Positions 12,210 to 23,800 of a stretch of DNA of 64,000 nucleotides are shown piece after piece. Position numbers and translations under genes: made by a program. The notes under the pieces are model-generated. The model saw nothing but the letters and a program-made list of their open reading frames with translations, searched no databases and had not been told where the DNA came from. How positions within the stretch are numbered: the stretch's first letter is position 1; every line of letters begins with the position of its first letter. The stretch comes from Siphonodentalium dalli (Eukaryota > Mollusca > Scaphopoda > Gadilida > Siphonodentaliidae). The stretch spans positions 74,554,705-74,618,704 of the forward strand of contig CP136067.1 in the NCBI GenBank assembly GCA_032622095.1, given 5' to 3'.

Positions 12210-13020
12210 GGTGGGGGTGTTAGATATCCTATCTGGTCCCTGTTTCATCCAATGTAAGTCCAGCATCCAAAAACCTTGAGCTCCATTGGTTTTGTTAAAT
12301 AAATTCACCTGGCTAAGTGGTGGTTAACAAAACACCCATTAGACACAAATATGCCATTGCACTGTGGAATTGGTTTAATTAAAATATGTCAGATAAGATC
12401 AAATCTGATATAGCAAATAGTCAGGTAATTAACTCAAGCTGCCTTAAAATGCTTATTGTTGTCAAAGCAAGAAATAGATGTAACAAGCATTTTAGGAGGG
12501 TAGGTGAAGGGGAAAGGATAGGGAGGAGGGAACCGGGGCAGAAGGTGGTAGTGTCTCTTGGAAAGTGTGACACCAGCTTTGGCTCTTTTTGACAGGTTGG
12601 TCACATTTTAACAAACTCTCAATACTTACCACCCATTGCCCCTTTGCACCATATGACAGATTAATCAGCACAGTGGTTGTCGAGAAGATGTTTAAATGAG
12701 TCTCAGTAATTTCATTTCATTTCAAGGTAAAAAAAAAAAAATTCTTGTTAAATTGAGTGAGGAATTCAATCTAAAAAAAATAAAATAATTTATGATTTTT
12801 TTTTCGAAACAAAAAGGCCATAACTCCGTAAACAAATTTTTTTATCAAACCCATATTCAAACTCAAACTGTATTTTGGGGTGAGAAACTCAGATATAAAA
12901 ATTTGGTTCTGATTGAATAGAAAATGTTTGAGTTATCACGCCATGAATGAAGTGTCTATATACAGATCAATCCAGACGTCGATACTATGTGTACATACTA
13001 TGGTATGGGTACACATAGAA
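12210..13020 (+). repeat. Dispersed repeat with HINE tail (GTATGGGTACACATA end)
   Basis: The first 490 bp (CACCTGGCTAAGTGGTGG, TTTTTGACAGGT, GAGAAGATGTTTAAA) match 57960-58410. The rest is a HINE-like tail with AAATTTGGTTCTGATTG and AATGTTTGAGTTATC. It ends in the near-palindrome ATGTGTACATACTATGGTATGGGTACACATA (12988-13018). The same tail occurs at 20925-21375, 25430-26475 and 58430-58558. Confidence 0.55.
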
Positions 13021-13189
13021 ATTGAAGTCTCCTGGCCACAACACTCACTATTTGACTATTTGAAAAAATCATAATCCCACTATTAAAAGGGACCAGCCTA
13101 GAGGTTTCAAACTGGGAGAAGTAACTTCTCCATGTTCGGTTATTAGGGAGAAGTGGACAGTTATCAGGGGGAATTCATAAAGGCTAAAG

Positions 13190-13600
13190 TTCATTTTGGG
13201 AGCTCCGTGGTCCAGTGGTTAGCGCGTTGGACTTGCCTTCGCTGTCAACACAGCGAGGCGAGTTCGCGGCTGGCTGGTGGTCTATTGTGAGTTTCCACAC
13301 AACAGTGGCTTGGCCGATTTGAGCGATGTGCAATTGTTGGATTGTACACTGTTTGAATCTCGTGCCAAGTTGTGACCCTTGAGCAAGGTTGCTCGTACTG
13401 TGTCTGCTTTGCACCACCCATGCGTTACAAGGGTACCTGATAATGAGCAGTGAAAGATCTTGTCAGTATGCTAGCCATATGGTATCCTGGCATACTCCCG
13501 GCTGTACCTCCCCCTGTCCCCGGGGAGCAGTAGATGGTTACTGAATGTTCAGGCTCATCAGGGTAATAATTGTAAAAACTTTGAGCGCTTTGCTATACAT
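13190..13600 (+). repeat. tRNA-derived SINE
   Basis: The head GTGGTCCAGTGGTTAGCGCG (13208-13227) resembles a tRNA A-box region, and GCGAGTTCGCGGC (13258-13270) is at the B-box position. The head is followed by a body with CCCTTGAGCAAGG, reminiscent of the conserved centre of Deu/V-type SINEs. It lies in sense relative to the plus strand, antisense to NUP210, in intron 4. A headless relative is at 10840-11080. It is a mobile repeat and not a functional tRNA gene, because the acceptor-stem pairing is not maintained. Confidence 0.65.
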
Positions 13601-13819
13601 AATTATTTATTTTAGACTGCAATATCACCCTTCTATGCTCCAATAAGTTTTATGGGACCCAGTCACCTAATGAACATCCACACCAAATATCGTTCCATGC
13701 CATCTGCAGATCTGTCAACTTGTCAAAGTATTTTTTTTTTGGCCAACCAATATCCGAATTGTTAAGCCAATCCAGCAGTTGTCACACCATAGTTAGTCAT
13801 TGTTGATAACAGTACAGAC

Positions 13820-13907
13820 CTGAGTATGTCGGCCTGAGACTTTGACTCTGGATCAAGTAGTATATTCCAATCAAATGACAGTCCACTAAGGCTGGTGAAA
13901 ATGTTTC
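13820..13907 (-). CDS. NUP210: NUP210 exon 4
   Basis: This 88-nt exon encodes 28 whole residues plus two split codons. Motifs are IFTSLSGLSFDW and PESKSQADIL. It fits the gp210 lumenal segment in which a 'N.FSTL.GL.F.W' stretch precedes the exon 5 sequence. The acceptor is TTTTTCTTCAG before 13907 and the donor CTCAG|GTCTGT at 13820/13819. The first two bases (GA) complete the glycine codon begun by exon 3, and the last two (AG) begin the arginine codon completed by exon 5. No frame of 60 or more codons reveals it; it was found by searching between exons 3 and 5 for the conserved F-D/E-W pattern on the minus strand. Confidence 0.88.
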
Positions 13908-14400
13908 CTGAAGAAAAATCATTCTAAATTTCAATAAGAATTGAAACAATCCATGCAATGTAAATTGTGTATGGGTACACCAAATTCCAAAATACTTTGA
14001 GGCTGCTTTGTCCATACCAATATGAGGTTATTTTTTAGTATGGAAAAATTGTCAAAGCTTCATTGTGGTTGACATTTCAATATATTTATGAGGCTGTTTT
14101 GTCCATACCAGTATGATGTAGAGGTTATTATTTTTGCACTTCGGTTTTTTGGAAAGAAAAACATAGGTTTCGTTTTTTTAAACCAGATACTGAAATTAGA
14201 CTGCTTCTTCTGGAAGTACATGAAGGACTGACATTAGTCACATATGATATCAAGGCAACTCTGATGCATAAATTATTCCCTATACATATATGAGAATAAT
14301 TATCCAAATAATAATATTTTGACTTTCTTAAACTTAATTACAATTACATTTGTTTGATTCACAACACTATCTCAGCATTATAATAAATGCAACATACAAA
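13908..14400. other. NUP210 intron 3, nothing recognised
   Basis: AT-rich intronic sequence. A short duplicated phrase 'GAGGCTGTTTTGTCCATACCAGTATGA' (about 13998 and 14091) is the only internal structure noticed. Confidence 0.35.
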
Positions 14401-15130
14401 TCGTCAAATACAAATGAAAGTGTCAATGAAACTGTAGTTCAACTTGGGGAGGCGTTAATAATTTTATGCTGAGCAGTCAATAGAATAATAAAGGAAAGTC
14501 AAAAAGTTTCAGTAATTGGATTGTATTGTGTAATCTCATTTCAAACATTTCTCCACAAAATGTGGGCTGCAGGGTGTGCCGATGGATTCAAATGTGAAAT
14601 CCAAGATGGTTCCAGGCACCTATGTTGTTTTTTTTTACAAATTTCGGAAGAATTGGACAGCTTCCATCTAGTGGTAACACCAAAAAACCATATGAAGTTT
14701 GGATGAGGGATGTGGCACGAAGGATTTAAGGAGTAAAATCCAAGATGGACGCTGGCAACCATGTTTTTCAACGAATTTCGTAAAACATTATTGGCTACTA
14801 TCTAGAGATCCAAATGAAGTTTGGTGATGATCGGATGAAGAATGTGGCCTGTAAGTTGTGCCGAATAAAATCCAAGATGGCCACTGGCAGCCATGTTTTT
14901 CAACAAATTTCAGAAAAAATTGAAGGCTCACATCTAGAGGTCACCCTGAAGATGCATATAAAGTTTGGTGATGATTGGACAAGGGATATGCCAAATTAAT
15001 TAGTCATGCAAAGAATAAAATACAAGATGGCTGTTGGCAGCCATGTTTTTAATCGAAAATCATTCAAATTTGATAGCTCTCATTCAGAGGTGATCCTAAT
15101 CATGCCTGTAAATTTAAAAAAAACATTTCT
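14400..15130 (+). repeat. pearl-like core array (AAATCCAAGATGGCC family)
   Basis: Four diverged units of about 130-150 bp contain AAATCCAAGATGG, CAGCCATGTTTTTCAAC, ATCTAGAGGTCACCC and AAGTTTGGTGATGATCGG. The opening (GAAAGTGTCAATGAAACTGTAG) repeats the start of the array at 9198. It lies in NUP210 intron 3. Confidence 0.6.
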
Positions 15131-15364
15131 TTGATATATGGAGTGATGACTGAACAGTATCGATAATAATAATAGTTGAAATGAAAACCATGAATCTGTG
15201 ATTATTCGGTACTATTTTAAATTGTATGAACACACGATCACGGTTGTAAACTTAAGCCGATGTAAAGAAACTCTGTGAAATATATTATGTCGCTTCGTTG
15301 ACCCGGTTTTGCATAATTTTTTAGCTATGGCACTGAATGGACTACATAGAATCTAAGGTTTTAC

Positions 15365-15496
15365 CTTCCTCATCATAACCTCGAACAAATAGTTCCTCTG
15401 GTGTGTCCTCCAAATACAGCTGCCGAGTGGTTGTCTCAATCTCCAACCGGCGTATCTCATCCACAATAACTATACATCGCAAAACTTCTTCTGTGA
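15365..15496 (-). CDS. NUP210: NUP210 exon 3
   Basis: This 132-nt exon encodes 43 whole residues plus split codons at both ends. Motifs TEEVLRCIVIVDEI and TTTRQLYLEDTPEEL match a strongly conserved gp210 block in which a 'VLRC..IVD.I' stretch is followed by 'STTRELYLEDSP.EL'. The acceptor is TTCATTCCTCAG before 15496 and the donor GAGGAAG|GTAAAA at 15365/15364. The first two bases finish the valine codon begun by exon 2, and the final G begins the glycine codon finished by exon 4. This is the best-conserved piece of the gene in the window. Confidence 0.93.
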
Positions 15497-15569
15497 CTGA
15501 GGAATGAAAAAATGTTGCCAGAAGCAAAGTATGTTTGTATACATGTATTAAATTGTATTTGTATGTTTT

Positions 15570-15622
15570 TCTCTCTCTCCATCGCTCCTCTTCCTCTTCT
15601 CTATCTATCTATCTCTCTCTAA
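15570..15622. repeat. Polypyrimidine microsatellite
   Basis: CTCT/CTAT-rich tract about 75-125 bp from the exon 3 acceptor, on the plus strand, so purine-rich on the NUP210 transcript. Confidence 0.6.
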
Positions 15623-15710
15623 GTTTACTGACAAAATGAGAACTGATTCTCACAAGAATCATATAACTCGCATTATAATATTCTCAGGCTATCATTCATG
15701 TACCTAGTAG

Positions 15711-17064
15711 TAGAGATGGGCGGTATAAAAATTTAAATCTCGGTACCAGTAAATTTTCGTCGATTTACCTCGGTATCGGTACGGTAATCGGTATTGCTAT
15801 TAAATTATAAGACCAAAGCAGATATTCCCGGTAAATTATTGTAATTCAAGTTTTTAGCTGAACAATATACATGTATATATGATCACGGTCCACGGATTTA
15901 CTACATTCGTGACAATATCTAAATTAGGCAACAAAATGACCCACGCAAGTAAGTAATATTCACACATCTCTTTGATGATTTACACGCATGTCGTCGCACT
16001 GATTTGAAAAGAATAAGAGCATGATTACAATATTTTTTCGTGTCAATTTGATTTTCGTAACATTTCCATGAGTGAATAGAATTGTGAGTAGTAATCAGTG
16101 ATCACAATTCACAAATTTATGAACGTTCGCGCGATGTCATGAAAATAGGCAAACCGGCCATGACAATTTCCGAACTGCAGATGCCCAAACCCGCGGGTGG
16201 TTCATATTCTCCTCCTTGCAGCGTGATATACCATTCATGTATACAATTTAAGAGACCCTCTTATTTGTAGCAGACAAGCTACCGGTTGCACATGGTGCCC
16301 AAGTGTTAATTTAAAGTTATCACGCGATCTTTTTTTGTCAGATATAGGCACATATGTATAATAAACTGGTAAGTATATATATGTTTAATAAAGTAATTTA
16401 TAGTAGGATATAAACATATTTATACCGACATTTTTGTGCACTACTTTCCAAGAAGATGTGCTATTTGCAATTGACAAGATCAGGTTGTATCAAAAGTCTG
16501 CAATGCGTATATCAATCGCTATTGCATCACTGTCTAATTATAAAGTAACCTGTGGGGTTTTCAATTTGTTGTGCACGGGGACCTCCCATAACACGTGTTT
16601 CGATTCCACATGCTTCGATCCAACTTGGGACACAGATACCAAGTTGCCCACGCATTTTCCATTTGGACGGATACCGAAATTGACAAATAACTCTCCAGCT
16701 ATGAGTAGTTGCGTAGTACGTCATGATGTTAGTTACATTGTCATTAATATGTCGTAAAGATCAAAGATGCCATCGGGCAGCTATGCCCTTGATGTAACAA
16801 TGTTGCAATTATAGACTAATACATGTAGTACCGACTTGTTACACCGAGTTATCATAATTATCCGATTCTCGTTGCTTATGGTTGACCGGTCATACAATTC
16901 ATGCATGTCACGGCCGCGGTGACAAGGTGACGCACATACGTTGGCAACACATGAATAATTTCATTACCGAAAATACAATATTTTTAGTTTTGAATCGGTG
17001 CGGTAAATCGGTATTACGCTGATACCGATACCGCACGGTAAATACCGAGTACCGCCCATCTCTA
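15711..17064. mobile_element. Non-autonomous hAT-like element
   Basis: A 15-bp perfect terminal inverted repeat TAGAGATGGGCGGTA sits at both ends. It is flanked by an 8-bp near-perfect duplication, CCTAGTAG (15703-15710) and CCTAGTAT (17065-17072). Subterminal CGGTATCGG-type repeats occur in both arms. An 8-bp duplication with a TAGAGATGGGC tip is typical of hAT elements. A 107-codon frame inside (16434-16757) shows no transposase motif. It lies in NUP210 intron 2. Confidence 0.8.
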
Positions 17065-17339
17065 CCTAGTATCATAGTTGTACACATTACAAAGCGACCA
17101 AGGAACTGGTGTGTACAACATATGCCCCTGATGTTAAGTTTACAGAGTGTGCATTGCTAAATATCTGTATGGAAGAAAGTTCTAGAAGACTGAAATTGCA
17201 GGACTTTTCCATGACATAGTACCATTTTTCCATGACCTGACAGATTATTAGCGACAACCTGAGTTATGTTCAATATGTTAACCAAGGACACATTCATTCA
17301 AAAAGTTGATGTATATTCTGGGTCGGAGGTGTGCATATT

Positions 17340-18010
17340 GTAATATAAATAAAAGGTCAGCTGACCACAGTGTCCCCCGAAAAAGTGGCAAGTCGATGCC
17401 GCTTTGTTAAAGAAATTTTTTTGAAATGTTGAAATTTTCTAAGTCGAAAAGGGTTAATAACTCCGTAAAAAAATAATTTTTCCGTCCTCTATATACATGT
17501 TGCACATCTCCAATATGTGGATAACAATACTCTGAAGTTTCAAATATCTACAATCAAAACTGTAGGAGGAGTTGATTACACCATGAAGGTACCCTCATAC
17601 AGAAAATTATAAAAAATGTTGAAATTTTCTTAGTCGAAAAGGGTTAATAACTCTGTAAAAAAATAATATACATGTTGCACATCTTCAATATATGGGCAAC
17701 AATATACTGAAGTTTCAAATCTCTAGGATGAAAACTGTGGGAGGAGTTGATTACACCATGAAGGTACCCTCATACTGAAAATTATAAACAATGTTGAAAT
17801 TTTCTAAGTCGAAAAGGGTTAATAACTCTGTCAAAAAATAATTTTTCCGTCATCTATATACATGTTGCACATCTTCAATATATGGGCAACAATATTCTGA
17901 AGTTTCAAATCCATGGGATGAAATCTGTAGGAGGAGATGATTACACCATGAAGGTACTCAAAAGTGTGACGGACGGACGGACGAACAGACGGACAGACGA
18001 ACGGTACTAC
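17340..18010 (+). repeat. pearl-like element with 3 core repeats
   Basis: Same family as 3875-4555: AGGTCAGCTGACCACAGTGT start, three TGTTGAAATTTTCT core units and a GTGTGACGGACGGACGGACG tail. It ends just before TACTACCCACATTG. Confidence 0.7.
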
Positions 18011-18660
18011 CCACATTGAGCCCTATTGTGGTAATTTTGTTATGTGGTACTTTTTTCTCCCAAACGAACCTTAAGTGGGACTACAAATTGTGTTAGTCCA
18101 AGTGGACTTCATGTGGTATTCCACCCAGATTTTTTTTCTTTTGCAACACAAATTACTGGCAATTACTGAATAAGCAAGAATGAATCAAATAAAACACAAA
18201 CAATATAAGGAATTGCTTAATACTTTACAGATAATGTGGTACCATATGTCCTAGGTAAGATAATGTGGTACGCTATGTACCAAGGTAAGGTGGTACCATA
18301 CGTCCTTTAGTCAATACATTGAAAAATACATCCATTTAACCCTTTGAATACTGGATACTCAATAATGAGTAGGTGCTGGTTCTCATTAACTTATGTGTAA
18401 GGATGTTGAGATAATAAGTTCAACAAACAACAATAGGTGGTTTGTTAAACTTATTTTCTCAACATCCTTACAAATGAAAGAATGAGAATCCATTTTAGAA
18501 AATTCATGATTTTTTCTGTCTGTGTCTGCTCATATATTATCAGAACATCCCTACAAATGAACAATGGATAATTCCAATGTATACATTTAGCACTCGATGT
18601 AGATTCCATTCAGTAAACAAAGGGTTAATTTGACACATTTAAATACCGACTTATGTCCTA
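18011..18660. repeat. GTGGTAC-rich sequence leading into the minisatellite
   Basis: Contains diverged ATAATGTGGTACCATATGTC phrases at about 18233-18310 that look like precursors of the 90-bp unit beginning at 18661. The rest is unremarkable. Confidence 0.4.
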
Positions 18661-19530
18661 AGATAATGCGGTAACCTACATCCCAAGATATTAATGTGGT
18701 AATATATGTCCTAAGATCATGTGTCGCCATTTATCCAGAGATAACAAATAAGATAATGTGGTAACCTACATCCCAAGATATTAATGTGGTATCATATGTC
18801 CTAAGATCATGTGTCACCATTTATCCCGAGATAACAAATAAGATAATGTGGTAACCTACATCCCAAGGCATTAATGTGGTAATATATGTCCTAAGATCAT
18901 GTGTCGCCATTTATCCCGAGATAACAAATAAGATAATGTGGTAACCAACATCCCAAGATATTAATGTGGTAATATATGTCCTAAGATCATGTGTCACCAT
19001 TTATCCAGAGATAACAAATAAGATAATGTGGTAACCTACATCCCAAGATATTAATGTGGTAATATATGTCCTAAGATCATGTGTAGCAATTTATCCTGAG
19101 ATAACATATAAGATAATGTGGTAACCTTCATCCCAAGATATTAATGTGGTAATATATGTCCTAAGATCATGTGTCGCCATTTATCCCGAGATAACATATA
19201 AGATAATGTGGTAACCAATATCCCAAGATATTAATGTGGTAATATATGTCCTAAGATCATGTGTCGCCATTCATCCCGAGATAACAAATAAGATAATGTG
19301 GTAACCTACATCCAAAGATATTAATGTGGTAATATATGTCCTAAGATCATGTGTTGCCATTTATCCCGAGATAACAAATAAGATAATGTGGTAACCTACA
19401 TCCCAAGATATTAATGTGGTAATATATGTCCTAAGATCATGTGTGGCAATTTATCCCGAGATAACATATAAGATAATGTGGTAACCTACATCCCAAGATA
19501 TTAATGTGGTAATATATGTCCTAAGATCAT
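18661..19530 (+). repeat. 90-bp minisatellite, 9.7 units, no indels
   Basis: Units start with AGATAATGTGGTAAC at 18661 and then every 90 bp (18751, 18841, 18931, 19021, 19111, 19201, 19291, 19381, 19471). Each contains ATATATGTCCTAAGATCATG and ATCCCGAGATAACA. Substitutions are scattered but I see no length change in any unit. It lies in NUP210 intron 2. Confidence 0.9.
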
Positions 19531-19539
19531 GGGTCCTTA

Positions 19540-19912
19540 AGTGGCCCTTATCTCACCCTGTAATGAAATTTCAAGAATAGGAGAAACATCAGTCTTATGT
19601 GCCATTAATCAATTTGACAGTTAGAAGAAACAATTAGCCAGCCACCAGTGTTGTTTATCTTTGACTTCATCTAACAACCCACCAGAGCTATGTATCATAT
19701 GTCATCACTCATTTCATAACAGATTTCACTTGGAATGACAACATCTATAAAATTTACTCTCATCTCTGGGTATTGGATGTTCACATGGTAATTTATTGAT
19801 ATCATTATATTACATACAACTATTGCAATAAACTCTTCATATTTTCAAAACAGGATATCACACCTAATTAATCGTATAAAACTAAAATAAATGAAATTTT
19901 TTGTTTGTTATC
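19540..19912 (+). repeat. Segment duplicated at 25010-25352
   Basis: CTTATCTCACCCTGTAATGA through CTAATTAATCGTATAAAACT is shared with 25014-25347, with small indels. It may belong to the same duplication event that relates 20925-21250 to 25430-25770. Confidence 0.75.
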
Positions 19913-19914
19913 AT

Positions 19915-20910
19915 TTAAAAAACAAGAGGTGGCATCAGAGATGCTGTGTCTAGTTTTCGGTGGCTTACCGCCGGTGACTACCGCCAATTGGTGTGCATCA
20001 GTATCCTTAGACTAATTAATAGGTAAAATCGAAAAATGACTAATTAAGGGCCATAACTCTATCAAATTTTATCGGGCCAGCCTGGTTTTCGAACTCGTCC
20101 GAAATATTCTTGGCAAGTATGTCTATTCCAAATTTTAAACAAATCGGAGGACATTTGTTGAAGTTATCGCGCCAACGAGCTAAAAATTCATGAAAAATGA
20201 CTAATTAAGGGCCATAACTCTATAAAATTTTATTGGGCCAGGCTGGTTTTCGAACTCGTCCAGGATATTATTGGAAGACACTTATATACAAATTTTAGTT
20301 GAATCGGATGACATTTGTTGAAGTTATCGCGCTAACGAGCTCAAAATTTGTACAAAATGACTACTTAAGGACCATAACTCTATCAAATTTTATCGGACCA
20401 GGCCGGTTTTCTAACTCGTCCGAGGTATTCTTGGGAGACACCTATATATCAAAATTTCAATCAAATAGGATGATGTTTGTTAAATTATCGCGCTAACGAG
20501 CTGAAAATTTGTGAAAAAATGACTAAGGGCCATAACTCTATCAAATTTTATCGGACCTGGCCGGTTTTCGAACTTGACCGAGATATTCTTGGGAGACACC
20601 TATATACCAAATTTCAATCAAATCGGATAACGTTTGTTGAAGTTATCGCGCTAACGAGCTGAAAATTCGTAAAAAATGACTAATTAAGGGCCATAACTCT
20701 ATCAAATTTTATTGGACCAGGCCGGTTTTCGAACTCGACCGAGATATTCTTGGGAGACACCTATATACCTATTTAATCCGTCAATAAACGGTTGAGTTAT
20801 AAGCAAAACAGGCCGCCCGCCCGCCCGTCCGCCGCCCGCCCACCCTCATCAAACTATAAGTCGAGTTTTGGAAAAAAAATCGACTAAAAATTTATTATTA
20901 TGAAAGTTAA
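19915..20910 (+). repeat. HINE-like element with 5 core units and CCCG-type microsatellite
   Basis: Starts AAACAAGAGGTGGCATCAG. Five core units of about 155 bp (AAAAATGACTAATTAAGGGC, CATAACTCTATCAAATTTTA, GTTATCGCGCTAACGAGCT) are followed by CCGCCCGCCCGCCCGTCCGC (about 20812-20830). A weak hairpin GTCGAGTTTT...TCGACT follows. It interrupts the sequence that is continuous in the related segment at 25350. Confidence 0.65.
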
Positions 20911-20924
20911 AAAAAAAAAATATA

Positions 20925-21375
20925 TTTGTTTTTTGTAAAATTGAGCAAGGAGTTAAATCTAAAAAAAAAAATTATTTTTTCTCGAAAAAGGGTCATAACT
21001 CCTTTAAAATAAATCGGATCAAACCCATATTTGAACTCAATCTGTATTTTGGGATGAGAAACTTACATACCAAATTTTGTTCCAATCAAATAAAAGATGT
21101 TTGAGTTATGGCAACATGCGTGAATTCTAAGTCGAAAAAGGGTCATAACTCTGCAACAAAAACTCGGATAAAACCCAAATTCGAACTTGATCTGTATTTT
21201 GGGCTGAGAAACCCATATACAAAATTTGGTTCTGATTGGGTAGAGTTATCGCATTACACGTAAAGTGTCTACGGACGGACAGACGGAACGACGAGCAGAC
21301 GGACAAACAACGAGTGGTCAATCCAGACGTCGACACTATGTGTATCATACTGTGGTATGGGTACACATAAAAACA
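20925..21375 (+). repeat. HINE-like element (GTATGGGTACACATA family)
   Basis: Two core units contain CGAAAAAGGGTCATAACTC and TCTGTATTTTGGGMTGAGAA, then GACGGACAGACGG. It ends in the palindrome-like TGTGTATCATACTGTGGTATGGGTACACATA (21339-21369). Confidence 0.65.
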
Positions 21376-21399
21376 TTCAAATCAAACTGTTGGTACTTG

Positions 21400-22480
21400 G
21401 GTAACAAAGTTAAATATGTGAAAATACGGTGTCTCCTTCCAAGTCCAACAAGGCCAATAACTCCGACAAATACCAATGGATGAAGCCTACTGAATGTTCA
21501 TATCCTTCCATCGATGATGCCCTATTGGTAATCCAACTAAAACTGATACTGGTCTTACAACGCAAGACTGTGTTAAGTGAAATTTTGAAGTCCAGTAAGG
21601 GCCATAACTCCATTAGAATGAATGGACGGATCTAAATCTAAATCCAAGCAGTTATATCTTTGCCCAAACTGAGCTATCACCACACCATAGCACAACCAAA
21701 TCTGTTGATCCACACCTGTTGATCCACACAAGATAAGAAATGTCCAAGTCCAACAAAGCTGTAACTAAGGTAGGAATGAATAGATGAAATGCGTAATACT
21801 GGTATGTGGGCATTCTTTACCCAAAGATGGGCTATCACTAGACCAAATCGCAACTAAATCCAATGATCCACTCCTGAGTTACAAGGTGTTTGTACAGACA
21901 CAAAATTCACTAATTTCCAAGACTGATCAGGGATGTAACTCGGGTAAATTTAGAATTCAAACAAAACAAACTAGAGATGGGCTTGTCCCAGGTGGGACTA
22001 ACTAATACCCCCCGTATTCAAAATGTTATTTGAGTGAAGTAGCCATTACCATACATTTGGCTTTGAAATTATGTCAACAGGTATCCCTAACCCTAAACCC
22101 CCTAACACTAACCCCTATAAACCCTAATCATAACTCCACAAAAAAAAGTCAGACAGAAACCATAATCGCAGGTGCACAGATTCCCATGGTACTAAATATC
22201 TGTGCCAAGTTTTTAAAAAATTGACCTAAAAATGTAGGAATAAAAGCTCGAACAAAATTATACATGTTGTGAAAATTTTCTAAGTTGAAAAAGGGGGATA
22301 ACTCCTCCAAAAAAAGTCCGACAGACGTCATAATCGCAGGTTCCCATGGTGGTTGATGTCTGTGCCAAGTTTCACGGAAATTGATAAAAAAACGACTGAG
22401 AAAAACACCGGACAAATTTGTGTCCACGGATGGACAGACGGACAGACAAGCTGATACCAGTATACCCCCCCCCCCCCCAC
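21400..22480 (+). repeat. Degenerate pearl-like region
   Basis: Repeated 'GTCCAACAAGGCCAATAACTC'-type phrases, then two larger units with CATAATCGCAGGTKC and CTGTGCCAAGTTT. The end is GGATGGACAGACGGACAGAC and a C-run (22466-22479). Confidence 0.5.
22083..22132 (+). repeat. Degenerate telomere-like CCCTAA tract
   Basis: Reads CCCTAACCCTAAACCCCCTA and then variants ending in AACCCTAA. CCCTAA is the complement of the TTAGGG repeat used by molluscs. Only three exact copies are present among variants. Confidence 0.5.
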
Positions 22481-22670
22481 AACTCGTTAAAACTTTGTTT
22501 AATAGTATGGTGAACATTCATACCAAATTTAGTAATGATATCTGACAACTTGTGACAGATATTTGAATGGACAAAAAGGTCAACAATTCAAATACCAAAA
22601 GACAATGCAATCTGATAATTATTTAAACACCGAATATTACACGTAAGTTACAAGGTGATATATTTTAACT

Positions 22671-23276
22671 GACAGACGGACTGAGCCCTCAACTAAATGG
22701 TGCACAATACATGTAAATATTATTTTGATAAAAACTTTTACCACCCAAAAAATATTCTGCAATGTGTCATCTTTGCTGAAACTTCTTGTTTTTGATTATT
22801 CTTGCAACCTCAAATATAATTTCCTCTCTTTGTTTAATGTCTTTAATTACAATTGCCTCAGACAGGAGAAGTGTATTCCAATATCAGACATATATAAACA
22901 AGATGATTTTTTTCATGTCTTCTTCTGTATAAGACAAATGTATTTCTACAAAGACTGGATAAACATTTTTATGCTCTCTGTATGATGTCAACAATATTAG
23001 TGTTAAAACGACAAGGGAATTTCAAAGTCTACCAGAAAATATATGCTGCTCTGGTTTTTGAACTCAGACAAGAAATTTCAGAGCAAAATTCAGAAATCAA
23101 TTATATTAATATTAGGTTAAAATATCGTACATTTGCACTGAAGACAGATTGTAAGATTTCACATTTATCTTATAGCTTCTAAAAGTGTTTAGTTACAAGG
23201 AAATTCCATTTGATATGGGAAAAAAATAAGACTCACCAGTGTCTTCTGCTAGAACAATAGACGATACTCTATGGGA
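22671..23276. repeat. Segment duplicated into the HINE at 25778-26387
   Basis: 606 bp covering the intron 2 side of NUP210 exon 2, its GT donor and the last 40 bp of the exon. The second copy differs, as far as I can see, by one substitution and a 4-bp insertion. This is evidently the source copy because the exon continues intact to 23364. Confidence 0.85.
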
Positions 23277-23364
23277 TCCTCTGGCAACAGCTGACACAAC
23301 AGCGGATAAGGAACAATCTCCACCAACTGGCTGGATTGAGGCAACTTCTGGGCTTAGCGAATTC
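23237..23364 (-). CDS. NUP210: NUP210 exon 2
   Basis: This 128-nt exon encodes 42 whole residues plus split codons. Motifs LSPEVASIQP, GGDCSLSAVV and SSIVLAEDT align with the gp210 N-terminal lumenal block that has 'RPEVASIEP', a conserved C-S and a '.SI.FAED' stretch. The acceptor is TTTTCTTGACCAG before 23364 and the donor ACACTG|GTGAGT at 23237/23236. The first base completes the tryptophan codon TG|G begun by either copy of exon 1. The last base begins the valine codon finished by exon 3. The donor half of this exon is copied at 26342-26387. Confidence 0.92.
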
Positions 23365-23800
23365 CTGGTCAAGAAAATAAAGCATAAGGGTGAAGATTCA
23401 TCCAGGAAATGGCTTGCATATGTCCAGAGTATAGCAGAGTTCAGTGTGTTGCCTGCATTCTGAGTGGTCTCTGTTCCTACATTACATTTGTATGAATTCG
23501 GGTTAAATATGCTTACGTGTGTAGGACTGGAAGTCTTATGTTAACAATAAGAGTATGTGTCTCACACTCATTTTTGGCCAACATTTTCAACAGTTGGAAA
23601 TTTCATGCCTGTCATGGTACCAAAATAGATTGATATTGTTTTGATAGTTTGATTTTTCTTCAAACATTTAAGGGGTTTCCATGACTGAGCTATCTCAGGA
23701 GGTGTAAAGTTTAGATGGACCTACACAGAAAAATACTTAATTCTTAAACTACTGCACCATTTGAAGGAATCTATGCTATCTTAAGATCACATATTATATT
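23365..23800. other. NUP210 intron 1, left end
   Basis: A short stretch at 23570-23620 (TTTTCAACAGTTGGAAATTTC, CATGCCTGTCA) resembles the interior of the hAT-like MITE at 44894-45809. Otherwise nothing recognised. Confidence 0.4.

Noticed and set aside
13197-13275. Functional tRNA gene
   Set aside because: A-box and B-box-like parts are present but the arms do not pair into a cloverleaf and the unit continues as a SINE body with a related headless copy elsewhere.
16434-16757. 107-codon frame inside the hAT-like element as transposase remnant
   Set aside because: No hAT dimerisation or catalytic motifs are visible and it covers only a small part of the element.
18661-19530. CRISPR-like or coding repeat array
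   Set aside because: No repeat/spacer alternation, and stops occur in all frames of each 90-bp unit.
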